Positions 49,154 through 61,200 of a DNA stretch of 64,000 nucleotides are shown here, piece after piece. The position numbers were made by a program, and so were the translations under genes. Source of the DNA: Plectrocnemia conspersa (taxonomy: Eukaryota; Arthropoda; Insecta; Trichoptera; Polycentropodidae); the NCBI GenBank assembly GCA_009617715.1, contig VTFK01000152.1, forward strand, positions 2,666,001 through 2,730,000, given 5' to 3'. The notes under the pieces were generated by a model that saw only the letters and a list, made by a program, of their open reading frames with translations, did not search any database and was not told the DNA's origin. Position 1 is the first letter of the stretch. Each line of letters starts with the position of its first letter.

Positions 49154-49542
49154 AAAACAACTTGTTCCTAATAATAAATAATGCAACTAGTTTTATTGGC
49201 TTTTAGAAAGTCCTGTTTTTTTAATATATAAAGTATATTTAAAATATAATACATAGAATAATTTATTTTATTCTTATATTTTTTATCAATCTATTTTGTC
49301 AAATTGTCATAATAAAATATAACTTAAATAATCCTTATGCTCTAAGAGAAATAAATATTATAATATATAATAAGGATTATTTAAGTTAAATTTTATTATG
49401 ACAATTTGACAGAATTTGAAAGTAGATCGATAAAAAAAATAAGAATAAAATGAATGGCTCAATATATTATATTAAAAAAACAGGACTTTCTAAAAGCCAA
49501 TAAAACTAGTTGCATTATTTATTATTATGAACAAGTTGTTTT
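49154..49542. repeat. Large hairpin (inverted repeat), arms about 180 bp, loop 31 bp
   Basis: The left arm is 49154-49338, the loop 49339-49369 and the right arm 49370-49542. The outer 74 bases of the arms differ at a single position (AAAACAACTTGTTC and following, including TGCAACTAGTTTTATTGGCT and TTTTAGAAAGTCCTG). The inner 75 bases are also close (TGTCAAATTGTCATAATAAA and CTTAAATAATCCTTAT). The middle third is diverged with indels. There is no coding, no terminal motif of a known superfamily and no obvious target duplication. A transcript would fold into a long double-stranded stem. Confidence 0.9.
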
Positions 49543-52500
49543 ATCGTCGACGTTATACAAACACGTGATAAACTGACATTCATTATATGGTTTTCAAGTA
49601 ATAGCAAAAAAGACTGGAGCAACCTGCATGTTCAACGGTCGGTGCCAAATACAACGGATAAATTCGGTGCCAAATAAAAAGCATATTAAGATGAAATGCT
49701 TCTGAAACGCTTCACATAACTGAACCTTAGACTACAAATTGACAATTATACTAATGGATGTACACGCATAAAGGGTTTACACGCATTTTTGGTTTAACGA
49801 AACTATTTTTTTATGATTATCATAATCAATCTTAAGTTTCAAGAGTTTTAACAAATCTGAATTATTTTTTCTTTAGAAACTTTATGTAAAAAAATAAAAA
49901 TGAAATTAATAATACAATATATATTTTATCTTTTTGGTCGATTTTTTTATGACTTTTAAGAAGTAATACTATAACAAGTAAATACAAAAAAAGCTTTTTT
50001 TATAAAATGAAAACCACATTCAATTAGTTTTTTTTATAAATTTAGCTCCAAATCAAGCTACTAAATTAAATATATAAAAAAGTAGATGATATATTTTTGT
50101 ATGAGTTTAAAACGTTGTGATAAAGCAGATTAGGGTGCTTTTGAAATAAGCTTTGATTTTGGTATAATTAGTATTAAAATGCGTACGGTGCGATCGTAGT
50201 CTACGCCTGCGTTACGCACAGGCAAGACAGGCACCCGCCTGTGAAGCCAAAAACCATCCTACGGTTTTATTTTATTAAAATTGTGTTTAACAATAAAAAT
50301 ATTCTGGAATAAGAAATCCACTAAATAAAAAAAAATGTCTACATATGAGTGTATACAATATGTGCCACATCAGAGAATAGTTTAAATTTCCAAGATTATC
50401 ATTTCACTCGCACTTGAAAAATACTTTCCATGATTTCTTTTCTCTGCGAGATCCCGCGGGTGAGCCCATCAAGTATTCAAGGCATGACTAACCGAGTTTT
50501 CTGTTTCAGTTACGTGAGGAGCCGCCTTTATAATTTTTTATGCAAACGTTTGCCATTTTAATGTTTCGCAGAGAAATCCGTATAAACATATCCCTAATAT
50601 CGATTGTTTTGATACGCCGTCGCGAAAAGGGCGTACCGAGCTATTTGTGTCGGCTATCATAATTCGATTAGCCTGTCCCCCTTTAGGAATCCCTTTGCGG
50701 TGCGATTCTGCAGGCGATTTGTCTTCGTTACACAAACAAGTAACAATCTGGAAACTTCGGCCCACTTCTCAAATCTTTCCCGAGGCTTAGCGCTTTGTAA
50801 ACATAATGGGTTTCGCAGTTTGAATGCCGCTGATAGATCGCCCGGGAGAACTGCAAGCCCTCCCTTTGAAAAAGTAAGTTTTTTTTTCTTGCCTCAGAAG
50901 ATTGAAACGTATTCAAAGTATCCAGTCACCTTTTTCCCCACTAAGTAATTTGTGCACATGGCTGAAATTTGCGTGGCGGCGGTGAAATTCCGATCAGACA
51001 CGATTAGGCTGCGCTAACTTTTCAACGTCACGAGCAATTACTGGAAAAAGCCGAAGTCCCTTGCTGAGTAATTTAATAATTTAATTACAAAGTTGCAAGA
51101 ACAAAAACCTATTTAATTATCTACACATCTCTACTGTATAAATTATAAACAATTGTGGTCGCCTTAACTTTATAAATTCTCGAATTTATTTTAAGATGTC
51201 ACTTGGTATTAAAATGAGTTGTCCAAAGTCACAAAAAAATCGAACAATGGCAACACGTATTGTACAGAATTCTCAAAATTTTGTACTTTTTATTTTTAAA
51301 GCGGAAATTATCTGATTAGCAGAACAAATAAAAAAACGAAAAAAAGAGGCTGGGAGTTCAATTTAACAACCAAAGAACGCTTTTCTGCAAGATGGGCAAA
51401 ACAAAAATAATTCTGTTAAGTATATCGAAATGGTTTTTTTTTTAACTGTTCAAACAATTTATAAATTTTTCTCGGGATCGGAAAAGCGTTGGTATATTTT
51501 TAAGTCCACGTGTTGTAAACTGACTGTGAAAATTTTAAACGGTACCAAATGGGGAAAGTCAAAACATTAAACTATTTCAAGAAAAATATACTTTTCTTTA
51601 ACTTGTTCCAGACTGTTTTTTTAAAAAAATTGTATGTTTAAAAACGTAAATATTAAATTTTTTTTCAATTTTTCTCCAGCCAGACCGTCACATTAGAATC
51701 GCAAAGAGTTGATCTGAACTTGGAGATGTTAAAACACTTTACCGACGGGTCATTTTTTCGCAGAGTGATGTGCAATATCAAGCAGTTTCACGAGAACTTT
51801 GCGCAACACAGAGATATAATAAAAATATGACAAATTTTAAATTAAAATGTATTAAAAAACAAAAAAATATCAAATATTCTAAATTGTATTGGTACATATT
51901 AAAATTATTTTATCAGTGGTTTTCAATCTGTGGGTGGCATAAGATCAAAAATAAAATCATGAAATTTGCTTTATTAAAATTCTAGTTTAAAAAAATATTT
52001 ACAAAGAAACTAAATATCTGGAAGCCCAATATAAATAAAATAAAATAAAAAATATTGGTTTTGAGCATCAATACGAAAAATGTAGTGTATCCGCATCGAA
52101 TATAAACTAAAGTAAAATTACATTTTAGTATGATATATGCAAATGTAGCGTGTCACATTTTTTATTGTTTTAATGAATTTTTCTGAACAAGTAATTGAAC
52201 AAACAGTTCTAAATAAAATTTGGTTAGAACAAGTGACACCACCGAATTATGTAAATTATCATCAATAAAATTATATTTCATACCTCCGTGAGTCAATGTT
52301 TATGTTTATAGCTTTTTCATGCATTAGGAATAATTAATGATTAATACATATATGTCAGCACATAACGCTCTTTGATGGTTCCTCACATGGAAGTCAGTGG
52401 CGTCAATAAAAATAATTTTGCGTTAAAATATTTTTTTCGTCAAATATAAACACTGATTAATATCATATATGGCACCACAAAACGCTTTAGTTTTTGCATG

Positions 52501-52599
52501 TAGATAATACAGAAGTCGTAAAAGATAGACACTACCCGTCCCGTGGATTACCAGCAGCGGACAAAGCGGGTAGATATTACTCGACCCATTGGTGGAGTG
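49543..52599. other. Intergenic or intronic DNA, no gene seen
   Basis: 49543-50160 is AT-rich. A short C/G-rich patch at 50180-50265 (ACGCCTGCG, CAGGCACCCGCCTGTG with an internal hairpin) is of unknown nature. 50440-51070 is a GC-richer island with 62-82 codon frames on both strands and no recognisable domain. 51070-52590 is AT-rich, without gene or repeat assignment. Confidence 0.5.
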
Positions 52600-53577
52600 T
52601 TATGCCTGCACTACACTCTCTGGAAATTGGCCAAGGTTGGCCATGGGTTACTTCGGTCGAGTTCGGTTCAGCCCGATCCAAAATCTCTCGGAAGTTGTCC
52701 GAGGTTACTGAGAACGGGAGGTAAAGTGGGCGTAATTAAGTCGACATTGTCGGCAAACGGACCGAAGTCGGAGCTGCTCTTTTGAGCGCAAGCGGTGAGA
52801 TACTTCCCGTTTCGCTCTCTCGGGTGTTAAGTGACGACAGTGAGAAAGATAATGATATGATTTTTCGCAAACTGAGATAGAATTATAACTCAGTTCAATT
52901 TCAGTATGCGCGTAAGCGTCCTATGATCAACACGCATGTCGAGCGCTGCATCGTAGTCACATGGTCAAGTTATAATACCACATTCTTATCGGGGACTTCA
53001 ACAGACTCATACTGACATCTTTGAATATTTTAGGGCAAGGGCACCAAAAGGGATTAATTATTTTTTTTATAGTATATTCTCGTTATTATATTTTTTTTCA
53101 TATAAAATTAAATAATTAGTGGTACTTGATTTTGTTAAAGAAAATCGTTTCGAATATCCTTATGTATTTTCCTAGATCGGTTTATATAAATGTCACACCA
53201 AAACGAATTCTTATTTAGAATCTATGGCGACAAATTATAGGATAGTCACAGATGTGGTGTTCGTATTTTGAAGTATCATTTTTATGCCTTATGGCATTCT
53301 GCAAAAGCCGACAAATATTTTGCGTAAATTGAATATTTACGACCGAAAAGTTTTCACTGATATTGTATTGGTGAGTGCCCACACAAACTTAATAATATGA
53401 CAATTTAAAAGTAGCGATTAATTGTAATTTTATGACAAAAAAAAAATTGCGATTATTTGGCACATTTTTCGATCGCGCGCAAATATGCGGGCTGTACGTG
53501 ACAGAAGCCGCCGTACGGACGTCATTCACGACCGCCGTCCGGACTTCAGTTGTAACTTCGGTGTAGTGCAGGCATTA
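52600..53577 (+). mobile_element. Copy D of the TGCCTGCACTACAC TIR family, both ends present (reference copy)
   Basis: The element is 52603-53574 (972 bp) with TTA on each side (52600-52602, 53575-53577). The first 14 bases TGCCTGCACTACAC are the exact complement of the last 14. Copies C and E show that the true TIR is longer (about 25 bp, continuing TCTCTGGAARTTG). Copy D has lost about 19 bases just inside its right end. Near the right end are GCCGCCGTACGGACG and ACCGCCGTCCGGACT palindromic units (about 53506-53549). The body (52780-53400) is shared by all copies. There is no transposase, so it is non-autonomous. The TWA (TTA/TAA) 3-bp duplication points to PIF/Harbinger. The terminal bases are not the usual GG start, so the superfamily is an inference. 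Confidence 0.92.
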
Positions 53578-55324
53578 AGAATGCATAGGCACAACACGAA
53601 CCGTCTGTTACGTGATTATATAATTTCTTACACACATTTGTATAGATATAATATCTAACTACAACAATTTTTTGTCAGACTGTTCCGTTTCATTCGAGCT
53701 TCACGGTCATCCCAGTTAAGGCCTTCGGCTTGCAAATAGGACTCCGTCTATTTGCAAGTCAATAAAGCTCAGTATTCAAGAGCGGTCGGTTGACAGCCAA
53801 ATAATTACTTTGGATCCTTTAATTGTGAAACAAATGGCCAATTTCGGTCTTTATGGTGATTTGGGAGACAATTCCCGGGAACCTCATTAGCCTCCCGATC
53901 GCGTTAACGTCTCCGGCAATAATACAATCGGTTCCTCGCATTGTCGAAAACAAAATTCACTCCTAATCCGCCATTTTGTCGGCGCCGACTGTACAAAGCG
54001 AACAAAGGGAAAAGTTTCAAAGCCGCGTCTGCATAAATACCCATATTCCAGGCGCTGGAATTTAAAACTAGGACACGTGCGCACAATTTATACGATGACA
54101 AAAAATAAAATCGGACACTGTTTTATTGTGTGCGCGTACGTTGAAAAATTGCCAGTGGACGCATGGATTCGCACGCACATCTTGATAGTTTTTTTTATGG
54201 TGAAAATACATTGCAGAAACCCTATCTTGAATGTGATTACATTTTAAACATTACTGCATATTTTTTTATTTCCATGCTTTGGAAATGAATAATTTTTTAT
54301 ATCAGGGATTAACTCACATCAATACTTATGTTTTGATTTTTAAATTCATAGAATACTGTAATATTCAAATCGAAGTATAATAATATTATCTTAATCTGTT
54401 AGAAGGGCAGAGTTGTTGGTATAAAATATTCACATAACCGACTCAAATTAACATAGGTTCCAACGTTTCCGAGAAATTACGGTGAGCCCAAGCAGAAGCG
54501 AGTCCTTCAATTCTTTACTACGAATTCGTTTTTTTTGAGGAGGGTGGAAGCTGAGGAGGTAATTTGAATTTAATTAATCGGCAAACGTTTAAGTCCGCCC
54601 CTGTTTTATGAGACGCGGGATATTTGTTAGCAGACGACGAAACGGCGTCGTTTAGCGTCCCCGCTCGCTACGGGGTCGAACTTTCGCTGAATTAATCAAA
54701 TAATCGACGCCAATTATTTGCCGAGGCTTTTGCGTCACTCAAAATTTTAATTTAGGAAATCGGACGAGTTGAGAGAAATGCGTCACGATGCAAACAACGG
54801 GCACAGTCGTAACGAGAACGTGCTTTTAATTACGCGAATCAAAAGAGAGGCAATCTAACGCTTGGCTTGCCAAAAATTTTACTTGTTGCCGAACAATATG
54901 AGATTTGAACTCTTAAATGGACCTAATCAAAAGACAATTTTGATACACAATGAGCAATGTAATAATTATATAAATAGTTAAATGTTTTTAACAAATTACG
55001 ACTGTTAAATAATCGTTATTGAAATACAAATAACAGAAAACCACATGCTTCCATCTAAAATCATCTCATTGGCGAGATGGTCGAGATAAAAAATAGCCTA
55101 CGCACCTACTTTTTTAACATGAATATATTAGCTTGAACATTCTATACTCATTGCATACAATTCCATCAGAATATATTATCTAAAACTTACGCAAGTCAGA
55201 AACTAACTATTGTACTGTTTTGCCTTAGACCAGAGAGTTTATTCAAATTTACTCCAGGCGGAGCTATGCCTAGTATTGACTGAGACTGAGCAGCAGCATC
55301 TTCGGATAAAATTGGATAATGTAG
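53578..55324. other. Intergenic or intronic DNA with two GC-richer islands
   Basis: 53640-54190 contains overlapping 65-codon frames on the minus strand without a domain. 54460-54870 is CpG-rich with ACGACGAAACGGCGTCG (a near palindrome at about 54633-54650) and TAATCGACGCCAATTATTTG-like words. Both islands look unique. The rest is AT-rich. Confidence 0.5.
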
Positions 55325-56362
55325 TACAGGCGGCCCTCGACTTTCGCACATTTAAAAAATAAAAAAAAAATTTAAATTTAATTATAAACATGAGTGAGAA
55401 ATGGAAAAACTTCAGTGTTGATATGAACAAAAAAAATCAAGGACTCATAAACTTCACACGATTCGAGACAAAGATGGAAATTATTAGACGTTCTGATAGC
55501 GGTGAATCTATTGCTTCAATCGAACGTTCGTATGATACAAACAGATCTACGATATGTTCAATTTTTTTAAATAAAAACATAATTAAAGAATACGTTCAAA
55601 ATTGTAGAAATTAAAGATATGTTTCCAAAATAACACGGCAAAAAAAAACATGGATTAAATGGAAAAATCTTTGTCATCATGGATCGATGACCAACATCAA
55701 AAAGATGTCCCTCTGAGTATTTCAATTATTCAAGCAAAAGCTCTTAGTTTGCACTAAGATTGGAAAAATAGATTAAAAAAATATTTTAACACGGTTTTCC
55801 AATCAAGTAACAGTTGGTTTTACAATTTTAAAATGAGGTATTCTTTTCATAATATTAAATTTACTGGAGAATCGGCTGATGCGGATAAAGATGCTGCAAA
55901 AAAAATTATTTCCTAATTATCCAAAATTATTGAAGATGGAGAATATTCCTCTAGCCAAATATTTCATTTAGATGAGACAGGTTTATTTTGGAAAAATCTT
56001 TAATACTGTAAAATATGAATGAAGCCTTCACGCATCTTGACAAATTTTTAAATATTATGAAAGATTGTGATTTCAATGAAGAACGCATACTCAAGTGCGT
56101 AGGGCGATCAATAAAGACATAGCACGTTATAAAATACTATATGAAGAAAATAAAAAGAATAGTGGAAAACAGTTAACTCTTGATAACTTTTCAAAGGAAA
56201 CACCCGCAAACACCACTTAAACATATTATATTTACTTGATAAATAAATATTTTAAGATACACACAATTTCAATTTTTTTATACTTCCCTCTACTTTCGAA
56301 CATTCAACATTCGCACACATTTCCAGGAACCAATTATGTTCGAAAGTCGAGGGCCGTCTGTA
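55325..56362 (+). mobile_element. Pogo/Tigger element, internally deleted copy 2
   Basis: The element is 55327-56360 (1034 bp), with TA at 55325-55326 and 56361-56362. The ends read CAGGCGGCCCTCGACTTTCG left and CAGACGGCCCTCGACTTTCG right (complement). It is about 90% identical to copy 1 at 24.6 kb over most of its length. An autonomous Tigger is 2-3 kb, so about half is missing. The remaining coding sequence is listed separately. Confidence 0.92.
55390..56200 (+). pseudogene. Tigger transposase remnant (CENP-B-type DNA-binding plus start of DDE domain)
   Basis: It begins ATG at 55390. Residues about 15-70 (RFETKMEIIRRSDSGESIAS, then SYDTNRSTICSIF) are the N-terminal helix-turn-helix of pogo/CENP-B-like transposases. 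After a stop at 55614 the second DNA-binding part continues (SSWIDDQHQKDVPLSISIIQ, about 55680-55740). Then comes the DDE start (KFTGESADADKDAAKKI, then HLDETGLFWK at 55961-55992, containing the first catalytic Asp). Directly after FWK the sequence jumps to a C-terminal piece (MNEAFTHLDKFLNIMKDC, 56014-56070). The rest of the catalytic core, with the other acidic residues, is deleted. Stops and frame breaks are present, so it cannot act. Confidence 0.88.
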
Positions 56363-57399
56363 ATATAAATAATGATTTGATATATGTACTATATACATAA
56401 AAGCAAGAAAGACAAAATCACTATAAACCAAATAACTTTGAGAATTATAATAACAATTGCGGCAATGTTGATTCACTAAAAATGTATCTCTATTTAGTAT
56501 CGGTTTCATCATCTATCAAACGCTTTGTTCATTGCTACATAAGCAATACTAAACATCCATCATTCTTCAAAAGAGAAAAAGAAAATAAACGATAATATTT
56601 CCACAGAATCCATTTGTGCGATCAACAAAAGGAAGAAGACGTAAAGAGCAATTTTAGATTTTAGAAAAACAAAGCCATTCGGTGGCAGCTGTGCGGCTAT
56701 ACCAGGGCCGTTAATTTCGCCGGTGAAATTAACCGGCGAGTTTGACAGCTTTCGGCGTTGTTAAAAAAGCCTGGAAATTTAACCGACCAAAGGCAGCAAG
56801 TGCAGCCTGTTTGTCAAAAACGACCCAGGGCCGACTGTATAATTGCGGCGCGCGAAATTTATTCAACGATAAGAAAGGCCAAACAGAGGGTCCGTAAAGC
56901 TATTTTCAAACAGTCCATCTGATAATAAAAACCCCGGTCAAATATACAAACCGGCCGCTTTGTTCTGTGTTTGTTCGTCTGCTGCAAAAAATACATACAT
57001 ACTATATGATGCACAAACACACGCGAGGAGGCCAGATTAAATTTTACAATTTCAACAATTTGATGTGTGCGTATGGGAGTATTTTTCTCGCCCCGGGCAA
57101 GTACACATGGCGGTAAATCTAAAATAATGTGGGAGTATGGGTTTTATGGACGATTTTAGTATTTTCTACTTTGAAACCAAATATTGAGTTTTGATGAGAT
57201 TCAATTTATCAGTATTACTTATGACAAGTTATATTGTAGAATATCATCTATAGCATTCAGTTTTAAAACAGCTATAAACTACTTAACCTAACCATATTTT
57301 ATACGTAAAAAATAGATATTTACTTAATAAATGGCTAAAAAAAATGTGGTGCAATGGTGCTTATATTTTTTAAGTATGCACTATAATTTATAATGAACA
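56363..57399. other. Intergenic or intronic DNA, GC-richer island
   Basis: 56630-57130 is a GC-richer island with AACCGGCG/CGCCGGTG words forming a small inverted repeat near 56720-56740 and repeated CCAGGGCCG words (56701 and 56826). No coding was found. The flanks are AT-rich. Confidence 0.5.
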
Positions 57400-58406
57400 T
57401 AATGCTTGCACTACACTCTCTGGAAGTTGTCCGAACAGAAGTTCAACTGAAGTCGGCCGAGGTCGCCGAATTCCGAGTAGCGGCCACACTGCCACAAATT
57501 TCATATGCCGTCCGGACGGCGGGCGTGAATGATGTACGCACGGCGGCAGCTGTCATATTTGCGCGCGATCGAAAAATGTGCCAAATAATCGCAATTTTTA
57601 AATTATCATGTTATTAAAATTATGCTACTGATATTTATAAAAGTTTGTGTAGACACTAACCAATACAACATCAGTGAAAAGTTTTCGGTCGTAAATATTC
57701 AATTTACGCAAAATCTTTCAAAATCTCAAAAATGATACTTCAGAATATAAACACCACATCTGTGACTACCCTAGAATTTGTCGCCATCGATTCTAAATAA
57801 GAATTCGTTATGGTGTGACATTATTTTAAACCGATCTAGGAAAATACATAAGGATATTCGAAACGATTTTTTTTAACAAAATCTAATACCACTAATTATT
57901 TTTTAATTATTTAATTTTATATGAAAAAAATATAATAACTATATCTGTTAGAAGAATATACTATCAAAAATATAATTAATCCCTTCTGGTGCCCTGAAAT
58001 ATTCAAAGATGTCAGTAAGAGTCTGTTGAAGTCCCCGATAAGCATGTGGTATTATAACATGACCACGTGACCACGATGCAGCGCTCGACATGCGTGTTGA
58101 TCATAGGACGCCTACGCGCATACTGAAATTGAACCGAGCTACTCGTTCTATCTCAGTTCGCGAAAAACCATATCATTATCTCTCTCACTCTCGTCACTTA
58201 ACACGCGAGAGAGCGAAAGGGGAAGTATCACCGCTCGCGCTCGAAAGAGTAGCTCCGACTTCGGTCCGTTTGCCGACAATGTTCGGAAGCGCTCGAAGCT
58301 GGCCAAGTCGACTGAATTACCCCCACTTTACCTCCCGTTCTCGGTAATCTCGGACAACTTCCGAGAGATTTTAGACCGAACTCGACCGATTAAGCAACCG
58401 GCATAA
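57400..58406 (-). mobile_element. Copy E of the TGCCTGCACTACAC TIR family, near full length
   Basis: The element is 57403-58403 (1001 bp), inverted relative to D, with TAA on both sides (57400-57402, 58404-58406). The left end is TGCTTGCACTACACTCTCTG, continuing GAAGTTGTCCGAAC. The right end keeps only GGCA of the terminal repeat after a deletion of the CCATGGCCAACC region. Subterminal GCCGTCCGGACGGC is at about 57508-57521. A GACGGCGGGCGTGAATGATG stretch follows and then a changed second unit. The matched TAA duplication shows the boundaries are real in spite of the worn right end. There is no transposase. The 74- and 85-codon frames across it are incidental. Confidence 0.9.
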
Positions 58407-59852
58407 GCATATTTTTGATATGATATATTGTATATGTAGGTAAGTCAAATGTATGACGCATTGGGAAAATCTGTCAAGTCAGATTTGCGATACAAAATAA
58501 AATAAATTATAAATATGTATTTTAAAGATAAAGTGAGATATAGTTTCGTGATTATATTTTAACATATTAAAAAAATGTAAAACCAAATCAGATTTGACAT
58601 TTGATATTGTCAACAAGAAATTCACTATAGCCAACAAAATATTTTTAGCCACCTGCCATTAAAATCTCGAATTTCAGTATATTTTCTTATAAAGCTCGCT
58701 TCCTATTTACGTACGTAGATATTTTTTCTTTCGGGCTTCACCTGTAATTTCTTTATCAGTTTTGCGCTTCCGGGGCCGAATTCCCGCGCCGGTGTTTAGA
58801 TAACACCGAACTTTGTTTAAGAGCGCACCGAGACAAAACCGCTCCGGGGGGCGTCCATTGTCCAGAAAATCTTGCCTTTGTCCCGATAATTTTCGGGATT
58901 CGAGAATGCTGCGCGAATTTCGGCGCAGATTTATAAAAAAGTGCCCGCCCGCCAACCACCTGCGCCCGCGGGAACACTAAACCGGATTGTGTTGATCTTT
59001 TGGGGATTTCATGAATTTTAATGCGAACTTTGAATAATTTTCCCGTAGCACACGTAGCATAGCGGCGGTGCCCCTTGCTTTCTATCCTTATAAAACTTTA
59101 ACGGCTTTTGTGCAAACTTGAAATTAAAACGCTCGCTAGTCACTTTTTCGGTTCGTTCGGTTTCGCCAAATGCACCGTGACCAATGCAGAAAACTTTATA
59201 AAACGCTGCTTGTGCTTGCTTATCAGATACAATCGATCTCTTTCAGAGCCAATATAAGTCCAAAGTAATATACATGTAAAGCTAGTGGGAAAATGCAGAG
59301 CAAAAAGGCAAAAAGCGTAAAGTGGCTGGAATATTCCAAACAAACCGAACACATAAAACTTTACTTCTGAAAATTTAATTAAAATGTTTTCTTTGAATAA
59401 GACAAAGCTTTTGAAAACTGAAATTATCTAAACACGTGCAAGTTTACTTCTAAAAATTTAGCCGGTGTACTTTCTTTACCTAAAATAAAGACCCATGTTC
59501 ACTACATTGACAAATGTAAGACAAGGATACAAAGAAACACTAATAATATCAGAAATTCTTCTTGAAACATTTTAGTTCAGTTACGAATTATCCTTCAAAA
59601 GAATATGTACTATTTATTTACTAAAAACCAACGCTCATCTCCACACAAAATCAAAATTGTTTCTATTTTATCGCCCCAACTTTTACATAGCTAACAGGTT
59701 ACAAAATTTCAAACAATTTTAACATTTAAAAAGTTGATGATTTTTCGGTTTTCTAACCCTTAGAGTAACTTTCATTAGGTCAAGTCCAAAATACAAAATA
59801 AGCCAACTCATCATTAGACATCTAATATAAAAGGGCTGATTAAAATATATTC
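58407..59852. other. Intergenic or intronic DNA, no gene seen
   Basis: 58680-59180 is a GC-richer island. Two overlapping minus frames of 73 and 82 codons (58707-58977) are rich in Arg/Lys and lack a domain. The rest is AT-rich. A TAG|GTAAGT word at 58437-58445 resembles a donor but has no exon in front of it. Confidence 0.5.
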
Positions 59853-60086
59853 AAACCGAATTTTGGTCAATAGGAGAGTGCAAAAAACAATTATCACTTC
59901 TCGGAAGGCAAAAATTCACGTTAAAAGCAATAAAATCGTGCCGTCGCTGTCGCAGTGGGAACGCTCGGTAACGAGCGTTCCCACTGCGACGGCGACGGCA
60001 CGATTTTATTGCTTTTGACGTGAATTTTTGACTTCTGAGAAGAGATAATTGTTTTTTGCGCTCTCCTATTGGGCAAAATTTGGTTT
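59853..60086. repeat. Near-perfect hairpin, arms 115 bp, loop 4 bp
   Basis: The left arm is 59853-59967 and the right arm 59972-60086, with loop GTAA. By eye the arms differ at about nine positions and have no indels (about 92% identity). The apex, CAGTGGGAACGCTCG, is C/G-rich and perfectly paired for 24 bases up to the first mismatch. The outer parts include AATAGGAGAG and CAAAAAACAATTATC. The surrounding DNA is AT-rich, so the C/G-rich apex stands out. There is no coding and no clear target duplication. It may be a fold-back MITE or a locus giving a hairpin RNA. Confidence 0.92.
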
Positions 60087-60439
60087 AGATGTGCTTTATA
60101 CAATTCTCACTCGTAATATTGTTATAAAAAGTCTTAATATAAACGCTTGAAAATCGAGAGTTTTCACCGCGATGGCTTTTGACCTGGACTGATAATTCAC
60201 TACATGGCAACACTGAGCAGCAGAGAAAACACGACTTATTATGAAATAAATATTATGAGTGAATATTTTTAATAATTTTTAATGCCTAATGAAAATATTT
60301 TGCATCAAATATGATTTCAGAATATATGCCGCAGGAGTGGCTAATTTCTATATTTATTTCTCGTATCTATTATTATTTATTAAAAAAAATATATTACATT
60401 ATATTATATTTTGGTAATATAAGTATATTATATCTGATA
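60087..60439. other. AT-rich spacer
   Basis: Contains GGCAACACTG near 60205, a word seen at some hAT ends, but no partner was found. Otherwise nothing. Confidence 0.4.
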
Positions 60440-61200
60440 GTACAGTTATGAGACAGATCGTTGATTTAGAAGCAAATATTTTTTAAGCTAAAATAAAAGG
60501 CATATAAATTTGCACATTTTTCACTGGCAATCTATGAAAGGGTAGAAATAAGTGATATTCCTCAATTGCTATTATTCGTGGAATTAAGTATAGCTTTGAA
60601 GTAATTTAAGAACTAGAAATGTTAAAGCGCTTAAATAACTCTCCTACTGAAAAACATATATTTTTAAAAGCATTAGAAACAATTAAAGAACTCACTTGTA
60701 TTACTACAGACGGCGCCAAAAATATGATCGACTATAATACTAAATAGGAAAATTATTGTATAAAATTTTGTTATGTCCACTGTAGTAACCACAGAAAATT
60801 ACATTAAAAAATTAATTATCACATCGCTAGTTTAAAGACTTTCCTGGATCAATTATTGCCGAGTACGGTAATTTATTACATCAGTAATCATAGTCGCAGA
60901 AAAGTGTTTAAAAGTTTGTTTCAGCTTCGAGATGAAATTTAAATATGTAATATATGATAAAAAATAAACCCGTAGCAGAACTTTCTAAATCCAGTTCTCG
61001 CATTTTCAGCTGATATAACTAAACATTTAAATTTCCTTTTGAATTTTTTTTTTCAAAATTTTATGGTCACGAGCAGAAAGAAAAACTTTGCGCATGAACT
61101 ATATATTGACATTAAGTCATTTCAATCCAAATTAGAATTGTTCAAAAATGAATTAAATGAAAATAACTTCCATCATTTTAAATGTTTTTTTCGCCAAGGG
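60440..61200 (+). pseudogene. hAT transposase remnant (ZBED/GTF2IRD2-like group)
   Basis: Reading across frames: TVMRQIVDLEANI (60440-60480), KFAHFSLAIYERVEISDIPQ and LLLFVE (about 60505-60580). Then come SFEVI-ELEMLKRLNNSPTE with KHIFLKALETIKEL (60594-60690), TCITTDGAKNMI (60692-60728) and CYVHCSNHRKL (60769-60805). Last are KVFKSLFQLRDEI (about 60900-60942) and KSFQSKLELFKNELNENNFH with HFKCFF (about 61115-61190). This is the order of blocks in hAT transposases: FSLALDES with the first catalytic Asp, TTDGA with the second, HC.IH, RW..R...L and the long helical region. Here the first Asp is replaced (AIYER where ALDES is expected). At least four frameshifts and several stops are present, so it is dead. 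No terminal repeats were identified. The 87-codon frame 61157-61420 overlaps it out of frame and is not a gene. Confidence 0.8.

Noticed and set aside
58437..58446. TAG|GTAAGT as a second recursive splice site
   Set aside because: The upstream DNA lacks a pyrimidine tract, so the acceptor half is missing.
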